This document shows positions 1-4,076 of a stretch of DNA of 5,247 nucleotides, in pieces. This DNA is from an uncultured Ignavibacteriota bacterium (GTDB lineage Bacteria; Bacteroidota; Ignavibacteria; Tepidaquicellales; Tepidaquicellaceae). The stretch spans positions 1-5,247 of the forward strand of contig CAIUQV010000121.1 in the NCBI GenBank assembly GCA_903901375.1, written 5' to 3'. The stretch's first letter is position 1, and every line of letters begins with the position of its first letter. The notes under the pieces are model-generated. The model saw only the letters and a program-made list of their open reading frames with translations, was not told the DNA's origin and did no database searches. A program made the position numbers and the translations under genes.

Positions 1-78
1 AATGAATTTGTACTTTCATTCGGAAGCTGCAGCTTTGATGAACCAAGAGAGGATTTAAAGAAACTAAATTTATTATAA
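1..78 (+). CDS. 3' end of an unidentified gene (partial)
   Basis: Frame 1 is open from the left edge and ends at TAA (76-78), giving a 25-residue C-terminal tail that finishes EPREDLKKLNLL. The tail is charged and leucine-rich, and I cannot assign it to a family. The stop lies only 6 bp before the ATG of fumarylacetoacetase on the same strand, so the two are very probably co-transcribed. By context it could be another tyrosine/homogentisate-pathway gene, but that is inference from position only. The tail does not look to me like the C-terminus of homogentisate dioxygenase. Confidence 0.6.
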   Translation, partial: NEFVLSFGSCSFDEPREDLKKLNLL

Positions 79-84
79 ATATAT

Positions 85-1326
85 ATGAAATCATTTATAA
101 AATACAGTAAGGATTCGCATTTCCCAATAGAGAATATACCATTTGGTGTTGCATTTTTAAACGGGAACAAAGTGATAGTGACAGCAATTGGAGACAATGT
201 ATTAGACTTAAATATGCTTGATTCAGAAGGATTGATATTTAAAGATAAGAAAGTCTTTCAGTCTGATACTCTAAATGAATTTATGGGATGCGGGAAGAAA
301 GTTTGGACGGAAGCGAGGAACAGGATACAGGAACTTCTTGGAGCTGAGAATCCTGAATTGAGGGATAATAAGAATCTGAGGGATAGATGTTTTCATTTAA
401 TGAAAGATGTGGAAATGGTCTTGCCTGTAAATATTGGCGATTACACAGATTTTTATTCGTCAAGAGAGCACGCATCGAATGTAGGAGAGATGTTCAGGGG
501 TAAGGAAAATGCACTGATGCCAAACTGGCTTCATATTCCGATTGCTTATCACGGGAGGTCAAGTTCTATAATAATAAGCGGGAAAGACATAAGACGTCCG
601 AAGGGACAGACAAGACCAGATCCTAATGCTGCGCCTGTTTTCGGAGCGAGCAAGCAAATGGATTTTGAACTTGAGATGGGATTTTTTATAGGGACAGGAA
701 ACAAGTTAAGTGAGAGTATAAACGTTGATGAAGCTGAAGGGCATATATTCGGAATGGTGGTTGTGAATGACTGGAGCGCAAGGGATATGCAGGCGTGGGA
801 ATATCAGCCACTCGGACCTTTTCTGGCAAAGAATTTTGCGACATCGGTATCACCGTGGGTTGTAACGCTTGATGCACTGGAACCGTTCAGGACAGAAGGA
901 CCTGTATTTGAAAAAGAGTTATTACCTTATTTGCAAACGAAAGGAAATCCAACTTTTGACATAAATCTGGAAGTGATGATGAAGAGTGAAAAGATGGAAG
1001 AAGCGGTTACGATATGCAAATCTAACTACAAATATTTATACTACAATATGAGTCAGCATCTGGCACATCACACAGTAAACGGATGCAATACAAGAACAGG
1101 TGATATGTTGGCATCGGGAACGATTAGCGGACCGACAAAAGATTCGCGCGGTTCGATGCTTGAGATAACGTGGCGCGGAACTGAGCCAATCAAATTACCT
1201 TCGGGCGAAGAAAGAAAGTTTATTGAAGACGGAGATACAGTTATAATGACTGCTTATTCGAAAGGAAAAGAGTATACAATTGGTTTTGGTGAAGTGAAGG
1301 CGAAATTGCTGCCGGCAAGATTTTAA
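85..1326 (+). CDS. fahA: Fumarylacetoacetase, last step of tyrosine catabolism
   Basis: This cytosolic enzyme hydrolyses 4-fumarylacetoacetate to fumarate and acetoacetate, ending the homogentisate branch of phenylalanine/tyrosine breakdown. The protein is 413 residues, against about 419 for human FAH, so it is full length. It has the small N-terminal SH3-like domain (about 1-115) and the C-terminal FAH hydrolase fold (about 116-413). All key human residues are found at a constant offset of -4: metal ligands D122, E195, E197 and D229; catalytic H129 and E360; substrate or helper residues Y124, R138, Y155, R233, Q236, Y240, K249, T253 and T346. Typical blocks are YTDFYSSREHA, DFELEMGFF, NDWSARDMQAWEYQPLGPF and GTISGP. 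The start is the ATG 6 bp after the upstream stop. The leader (AAATATAT) has no Shine-Dalgarno, which is usual in Bacteroidota-like genomes. It appears to be the last gene of its operon, with no GC-rich terminator directly after the stop. Confidence 0.97.
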   Translation: MKSFIKYSKDSHFPIENIPFGVAFLNGNKVIVTAIGDNVLDLNMLDSEGLIFKDKKVFQSDTLNEFMGCGKKVWTEARNRIQELLGAENPELRDNKNLRDRCFHLMKDVEMVLPVNIGDYTDFYSSREHASNVGEMFRGKENALMPNWLHIPIAYHGRSSSIIISGKDIRRPKGQTRPDPNAAPVFGASKQMDFELEMGFFIGTGNKLSESINVDEAEGHIFGMVVVNDWSARDMQAWEYQPLGPFLAKNFATSVSPWVVTLDALEPFRTEGPVFEKELLPYLQTKGNPTFDINLEVMMKSEKMEEAVTICKSNYKYLYYNMSQHLAHHTVNGCNTRTGDMLASGTISGPTKDSRGSMLEITWRGTEPIKLPSGEERKFIEDGDTVIMTAYSKGKEYTIGFGEVKAKLLPARF

Positions 1327-1364
1327 GATATTATTGATGAACGAGGGTTATATTAGGTTGATAC

Positions 1365-1452
1365 GAGAGAAATAAGTGAGAAATACGAGATATCAGGGGA
1401 CTATCAGTGGAGCATAATTGGACTATTAGTGGACTTTCAGTGGAGAATTAAG
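1365..1452. repeat. Degenerate tandem array with 11-bp period
   Basis: About eight consecutive 11-bp units can be laid out without gaps, starting at 1365, 1376, 1387, 1398, 1409, 1420, 1431 and 1442. The best-conserved units are GGACTATCAGT (1398), GGACTATTAGT (1420) and GGACTTTCAGT (1431); flanking units such as GAGATATCAGG (1387) and GGAGCATAATT (1409) are more diverged. Earlier units share ATACGAGA exactly at 1361 and 1383, 22 bp (two units) apart. Since 11 is not a multiple of 3, the array is not a coding repeat. It lies between two convergent genes, and its function is unknown. It could be a decayed minisatellite or a set of helically phased protein sites. Confidence 0.6.
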
Positions 1453-1481
1453 GTTTTTATTGTTTTTACAACAATTAAGGT
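1446..1481 (+). repeat. Short direct repeat AATTAAGGT
   Basis: The 9-mer AATTAAGGT occurs at 1446-1454, at the end of the 11-bp array, and again at 1473-1481, 27 bp downstream. The intervening segment is a T-rich run with a weak ATTGT/ACAAT hairpin. In such AT-rich DNA this may be chance. Confidence 0.25.
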
Positions 1482-1508
1482 GACTATATTAAGATTTTGT
1501 ACATTACT

Positions 1509-1529
1509 TTAATCTCATTATGAGATTAA
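1509..1529. promoter_or_regulatory. 21-bp perfect palindrome, operator-like
   Basis: Two 10-bp arms (TTAATCTCAT at 1509-1518 and ATGAGATTAA at 1520-1529) are exact inverted repeats around a single central T at 1519. A one-base loop is too tight for an RNA hairpin of this size, so the symmetry fits a binding site for a dimeric DNA-binding protein better than a terminator. No gene begins just downstream on either strand, which is unusual for an operator. No cognate regulator is visible in the window. Confidence 0.4.
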
Positions 1530-1559
1530 CTACCTTACAATAATGTAAACTATGAAGAC

Positions 1560-1605
1560 AGCTAAAAAGTTCCTGAAAAGTTAAAAATTGAGTTATTTTT
1601 TAGCT
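1560..1605. terminator. AT-rich inverted repeat, possible weak terminator
   Basis: AGCTAAAAA (1560-1568) pairs exactly with TTTTTAGCT (1597-1605). The stem extends by a G-T and a T-A pair to 11 bp, with a 24-nt loop. Its position between convergent genes would suit a shared transcription end for the fumarylacetoacetase gene and the DUF1697 gene. However, the stem has few GC pairs, the loop is long and no clean T-tract follows, so this is a weak call. Nothing better is seen in 1327-1656. Confidence 0.25.
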
Positions 1606-1656
1606 ATTTGATAAAAACAACAATCGCAATTTACAGATTAAATCAAACTATTCTAA

Positions 1657-2211
1657 TCAACTGTTATTATTACTTTCAGCAATTTTGCAAAGTTTATTAA
1701 CGGTATTCCAGTTACGGTTAGTTGCGATTACTTTCAGTTTATTCTCAAAGAAATTATTATTAAGCTTAGTGTTTCCATATCCGTCAGGAAAGTACAAATA
1801 AACAACATCATCTACGACTAAAAACTTATCCGGAGTATAATCAACATCTTTTAATTTATCAACATTTGATTTTTCCGGAACTGCTGAAAGGAAAGTTACG
1901 TGGAGCATTGACAGATTAACATTATTATTGCAAAGGAACGGATTGTTCAGAATAACATTTTTCAATTTCGGGTAATCAATAACGATAACAGGGACATCAT
2001 AGCCAAAATCATCTGCTATTTTATCCTTAATCATTTTTTCTATTTTCAGTTGTCCGGATTTTTTAAATTGAAATACTACATTCCCGCTTTGAATATATGT
2101 AATGATGTTTTGAAATCCTAAGCTTGTATAGGATTTTTTCAAAGTTTCCATTTTGATAATGTTATGACCGCTTACATTAATACCACGTAATATTGAAATG
2201 TAAGTCGTCAT
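1657..2211 (-). CDS. DUF1697 family protein
   Basis: This 184-residue protein fits the DUF1697 family in length and in conserved blocks. Visible blocks are LRGINVSGHNIIKM (8-21), the family's hallmark N-terminus; YIQSGNVVF (39-47); HVTFLS (104-109); LYFPDGYGNTKL (139-150); and the C-terminal ATNRNWNTVNKL (163-174). There is no signal peptide or membrane segment, so it is probably cytosolic. The biochemical role of the family is not established. The start is an ATG 9 bp after the stop of the DUF1801 gene, in the same direction and with no Shine-Dalgarno, which indicates an operon with that gene upstream. The extreme C-terminus ends in an Asn/Ser tail (AESNNNS). The family call is firm and the function is unknown. 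Confidence 0.9.
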   Translation of the reverse strand: MTTYISILRGINVSGHNIIKMETLKKSYTSLGFQNIITYIQSGNVVFQFKKSGQLKIEKMIKDKIADDFGYDVPVIVIDYPKLKNVILNNPFLCNNNVNLSMLHVTFLSAVPEKSNVDKLKDVDYTPDKFLVVDDVVYLYFPDGYGNTKLNNNFFENKLKVIATNRNWNTVNKLCKIAESNNNS

Positions 2212-2220
2212 AATTTTATA

Positions 2221-2682
2221 TTACTTTGTTTTCACGTAGTTCTTTTCGTAGAGTTCAATCCATTGCTTAACAGATATCTTTTTCATTAACTCGCCTATTA
2301 ATTTAAAAGGAATATCATTCATCTTTTTGAAACGGACGCAGCTTTTACCCATATCGAGTTTTGACTTTGAATGTTTTGGGAATTCGGAGACAAACCATTT
2401 AAGCAGTTCGGGGCTACCGTATATACCCATATGGTAGAATGCGATAAAGTTTTTCTGATTAGCAATGTTGACAAATGGAAGCGGAAGTTCAGGCTGACAA
2501 TGATACCCTTTTGGATATAATGAGTGTGGTACGTAATACCCTATCATTCCGTAGCTCATTCCTTCGGTGAATCCTTTGGGAATATTTTTAAGAATAGTAT
2601 TTCTTAATATACTGAATGCTTCAGCTCTTTCAGGGGGGATTTCGTTAATGTAATCTTTTACTGTTTTAGATTTTGACTGCAT
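2221..2682 (-). CDS. DUF1801 (YdhG-like) domain protein
   Basis: This 153-residue protein carries one DUF1801 domain over nearly its whole length. An N-terminal helical part with VKDYINEIPPERAEAFSILR (8-27) leads into GMSYGMIGYYVP (41-52), then a beta-rich segment ending in FIAFYHMG (79-86), the family signature KLDMGKSCVRFKK (108-120) and a C-terminal amphipathic helix. No secretion signal is seen. Proteins of this group, including B. subtilis YdhG and iron-chaperone-like relatives, are small soluble proteins without a proven reaction. No specific function is claimed here. It is the first gene of a two-gene unit with the DUF1697 gene (9-bp gap). Its promoter must lie in the 187-bp divergent region to its right. 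The start is ATG at 2682, with no clear Shine-Dalgarno. Confidence 0.9.
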   Translation of the reverse strand: MQSKSKTVKDYINEIPPERAEAFSILRNTILKNIPKGFTEGMSYGMIGYYVPHSLYPKGYHCQPELPLPFVNIANQKNFIAFYHMGIYGSPELLKWFVSEFPKHSKSKLDMGKSCVRFKKMNDIPFKLIGELMKKISVKQWIELYEKNYVKTK

Positions 2683-2739
2683 AGTGTTTTTACTTAAATT
2701 TATATAGAATGATAATGATGTTAAAGTCTTTTTAGTTCA

Positions 2740-2766
2740 CAGATAATGATTAATTTGTTCAGATAA
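2740..2766. promoter_or_regulatory. Direct repeat in the divergent promoter region
   Basis: CAGATAA occurs at 2740-2746 and 2760-2766, exactly 20 bp apart. Both copies follow GTTC, directly in the second and with an AC insertion in the first (GTTCACAGATAA versus GTTCAGATAA). The repeat lies 58-84 bp upstream of the DUF1801 start and about 105-130 bp upstream of the secreted-protein start. Two-turn spacing between divergent genes would suit tandem regulator sites, but the element is short and may be chance. Confidence 0.25.
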
Positions 2767-2814
2767 AAGTTATTAATTAATTGTATGAGATTTAGGGAAT
2801 TAATATCTTAGTAT

Positions 2815-2831
2815 TAGGGTTTTAAAGCCTA
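2815..2831. promoter_or_regulatory. 17-bp near-perfect palindrome upstream of the secreted-protein gene
   Basis: TAGGGTTTTAAAGCCTA is symmetric around T2823: TAGG pairs with CCTA and TTT with AAA, with one G/G mismatch in each half. It lies about 39 bp before the ATG of the secreted-protein gene, overlapping where a promoter or 5' leader would be. TTAGGG also occurs at 2792-2797 and 2814-2819, 22 bp apart, so one edge of the palindrome is part of a direct repeat. It is operator-like, but the promoter itself is not clearly recognisable. Confidence 0.35.
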
Positions 2832-2857
2832 TACAACAAAATTAAACAATTAAACAA

Positions 2858-2862
2858 AGGGG
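2858..2862 (+). promoter_or_regulatory. Shine-Dalgarno AGGGG for the secreted-protein gene
   Basis: AGGGG, within AAAGGGGAAAA, ends 7 nt before the ATG at 2870. It is the only clear purine-rich ribosome site in the window and it fixes the start of this gene. It suggests the gene may be translated more efficiently than its neighbours. Confidence 0.65.
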
Positions 2863-2869
2863 AAAACAA

Positions 2870-3235
2870 ATGAAAAAGCTATTATTTCTATTTCTGGTAA
2901 TCGCAGGGATATCTTTATTTTCATCGAAGAATTCATCTGCACAGGCATTAACATTTCAAGTAACAAACAACACAGGCGTAACACTGGTTGACGTATTTGT
3001 ATCACCAGCAGAGTCGAACAACTGGGGTAATGATATTCTCCCGAACAATTTGTTTGAGAATGGTTCAACTATCAATGTAAATATTCCTGAGAGTTTTGGA
3101 ACAACCTGTATGTTTGATATGAAGATTACAGACGGAGCAGACGGCCACATAACATTTACTGGCATTGATGCATGTAAACTTGTTGCACTTCAGATTAACG
3201 GAGACGGAACATTCCAATATTTAGCAACTAAATAA
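2870..3235 (+). CDS. Small secreted protein of unknown function
   Basis: This 121-residue precursor has a classic Sec signal peptide: MKK, then a hydrophobic core (LLFLFLVIAGISLF), then SSKNSSAQA. Signal peptidase I would most likely cut at AQA (after residue 26) or after A24. The mature part of about 95 residues reads as a beta-rich domain: TFQVTNNTGVTLVDVFVSP (28-46), a polar loop with NNWGNDILPNNLFENG, then CMFDMKITDGADG (80-92) and IDACKL (99-104). Two cysteines remain after cleavage (C80, C102) and could form a disulfide in the periplasm. The layout of an 'N-x-TG ... VSP ... WG-D-L ... C-x-D-x-K ... D-x-C' pattern resembles unnamed small exported proteins I recall from varied bacteria, but I know no function. 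No lipobox or catalytic motif is visible. It is a stand-alone gene with its own Shine-Dalgarno and a strong terminator 23 bp after the stop. Confidence 0.85.
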   Translation: MKKLLFLFLVIAGISLFSSKNSSAQALTFQVTNNTGVTLVDVFVSPAESNNWGNDILPNNLFENGSTINVNIPESFGTTCMFDMKITDGADGHITFTGIDACKLVALQINGDGTFQYLATK

Positions 3236-3258
3236 GCAGCGAAAATATACGGTTATCA

Positions 3259-3288
3259 AAAAAGGCGAAAATTTATTTTCGCCTTTTT
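3259..3288. terminator. Bidirectional intrinsic terminator
   Basis: AAAAAGGCGAAAA (3259-3271) and TTTTCGCCTTTTT (3276-3288) form a perfect 13-bp stem with a TTTA loop. The GGCG/CGCC core is flanked by an A-tract on one side and a T-tract on the other, so it works on both strands. It lies 23 bp past the stop of the secreted-protein gene (+) and 58 bp past the stop of vapC (-), and so should end transcription of both convergent units. Confidence 0.92.
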
Positions 3289-3289
3289 G

Positions 3290-3302
3290 TTCTATTATAG
3301 AA
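3290..3302. repeat. 13-bp palindrome next to the terminator
   Basis: TTCTAT (3290-3295) and ATAGAA (3297-3302) are exact inverted repeats around T3296. The palindrome begins one base past the terminator stem, between the two convergent stops. It is short and AT-rich, and no role is evident. Confidence 0.25.
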
Positions 3303-3346
3303 TCTTTTTGAGGACAGGTTTAGCAATGCACATTAATTGTGAAACT

Positions 3347-3745
3347 TTATTCTATCCAGTTAACGATTTTAATATTATTTAACCTGTTAAAATGCTCTTT
3401 GTTATTCGTGACCAATATTAAATCATTTGCAATAGCAATTGAGCCGATTAATAAATCAAAATCATCAACTGGTTTACCTGTTTTTCTTAGTCTTGCTTTT
3501 TCTGATGCATAAACGTCAAGCGAATCGAGAATACAGAGAACTGAGAACAGAGAAATGAAATTATCAACCGTTTCCTTGTTCTGTTTCATCCTTTCACTGT
3601 TAGCTGCACCGAACTTCAATTCAGCGACAGTAATTTCAGATATGAAACAGTTTTCAATTCCGGCAGAAACAATCTTATCATTGAGACCATACATACCCTT
3701 AAGGAAATAAATACAGATATCAGTATCGAGTAAATACTTATTCAA
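3347..3745 (-). CDS. vapC: VapC-type PIN-domain toxin ribonuclease
   Basis: This 132-residue PIN-domain protein is the usual VapC size. Members are Mg2+-dependent endoribonucleases that block translation by cutting tRNA or rRNA, and they are neutralised by the adjacent antitoxin. Acidic active-site residues are present: D7 in the N-terminal LLDTDICIYFLKG, E42 in ITVAELKFGA, and D97 in PVDDFDLLIGSIAIA (with D94 and D95 beside it). The late LVTNNKEHF motif (111-119) supplies the usual polar fourth position. The RNA target cannot be read from sequence. The start is TTG (3745-3743): no ATG or GTG lies upstream in frame before a stop, and an internal start would lose the first beta strand and D7. 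The TTG overlaps the antitoxin stop as TTGA, a 4-bp overlap implying translational coupling. The toxin looks intact. Confidence 0.93.
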   Translation of the reverse strand: MNKYLLDTDICIYFLKGMYGLNDKIVSAGIENCFISEITVAELKFGAANSERMKQNKETVDNFISLFSVLCILDSLDVYASEKARLRKTGKPVDDFDLLIGSIAIANDLILVTNNKEHFNRLNNIKIVNWIE

Positions 3746-3987
3746 AACGCTTCAACATTCCTTGTGAATGTTCTTGATTTGCGGCTTGACTTGATTAATT
3801 CATTGGAAGACTTTGATGACAAAAAAGCTCCAAATGTTTTGTTCAAGATTTGTTTTTTATCATTATTATATTTCTTAAGGGAATCCGCGAGCAAAGATAT
3901 TAGTTCTAACTTTTCTTCGTCTCCTAAGTTCATTAATAGCTTATAATTCTTATTTTTAACTGTATTTTTGGTTTTAATGTTTTTCAT
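3742..3987 (-). CDS. vapB: Antitoxin of the VapBC module
   Basis: This 81-residue basic and helical protein is encoded directly upstream of vapC and overlaps it by 4 bp. I recognise it as an antitoxin from context and two stretches: a leucine-rich helix LGDEEKLELISLLADSLKK (21-39), typical of the N-terminal part of Bacteroidota antitoxins, and a C-terminal segment FGAF..SSNELI..SRKSRTFTRNVEAF (52-81). The latter resembles the 'G-W-x-D ... SAEE-I ... R-x-SR-x-x-x-R-x-I' toxin-binding tail of antitoxins paired with PIN toxins. The N-terminus is Lys/Asn-rich (MKNIKTKNTVKNKNYK) and does not show a clear AbrB, ribbon-helix-helix or Phd DNA-binding fold. I chose ATG at 3987. An in-frame TTG at 4005 would add six residues but has no ribosome site. 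Autoregulation by the VapBC complex is expected from the family and is not shown here. Confidence 0.82.
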   Translation of the reverse strand: MKNIKTKNTVKNKNYKLLMNLGDEEKLELISLLADSLKKYNNDKKQILNKTFGAFLSSKSSNELIKSSRKSRTFTRNVEAF

Positions 3988-3992
3988 AGATA

Positions 3993-4021
3993 AAGATAAT
4001 TTCAAATAAAAGAAATTTCAA
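3993..4021 (-). promoter_or_regulatory. Candidate promoter of vapBC
   Basis: Read on the minus strand, TTGAAA (4021-4016) and TATCTT (3998-3993) are separated by exactly 17 bp, resembling -35 and -10 boxes (TTGACA/TATAAT, 5/6 and 4/6 matches). The terminator at 4030-4054 cuts off read-through from the transketolase gene, so a vapBC promoter is needed in this short gap. The -10 ends only 5 bp before the ATG at 3987, so the transcript could start at or near the start codon and be leaderless. TTGAAATT occurs twice here, 16 bp apart. AT-richness makes chance matches easy. Confidence 0.35.
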
Positions 4022-4029
4022 GTTAATTT

Positions 4030-4054
4030 AAAAAGGGGCTCAACGCCCCTTTTT
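4030..4054. terminator. Intrinsic terminator after the transketolase gene
   Basis: AAAAAGGGGC (4030-4039) and GCCCCTTTTT (4045-4054) form a perfect 10-bp stem with a TCAAC loop. It lies 23 bp beyond the transketolase stop on the minus strand, where the stem is followed by the T-tract needed for release. The plus strand also ends in a T-tract, so it could work in both directions. It separates the transketolase unit from vapBC. Confidence 0.9.
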
Positions 4055-4076
4055 TGTTTCTATAAAATTAAGCAAT

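Noticed and set aside
281..877. Minus-strand ORFs at 281-475 and 686-877 inside fahA
   Set aside because: They are antisense shadows of a well-conserved enzyme gene, with low-complexity Ser/Pro/Gln-rich translations and no start signals.
1365..1530. CRISPR array or replication origin
   Set aside because: Units of 11 bp without unique spacers exclude CRISPR. For an origin there is no DnaA box cluster, no replication gene nearby and only a generic AT-rich tract.
1535..1548. TTACA-ATAA-TGTAA inverted repeat
   Set aside because: Five-bp AT arms are expected by chance at this composition, and it is not tied to a promoter or gene end.
1552..1584. Tiny ORF encoding MKTAKKFLKS after the 21-bp palindrome
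   Set aside because: It has only ten codons and no ribosome site, and such ORFs are expected by chance in AT-rich DNA. The basic composition is not enough to call a peptide gene.
2850..3165. Two minus-strand ORFs (2850-3068 and 2956-3165) over the secreted-protein gene
   Set aside because: They are antisense shadows of a gene with a signal peptide, Shine-Dalgarno and terminator. Neither shows a recognisable protein pattern or ribosome site.
3764..3946. 60-residue plus-strand ORF antisense to the antitoxin
   Set aside because: It mirrors the antitoxin coding sequence and has no ribosome site or family resemblance.
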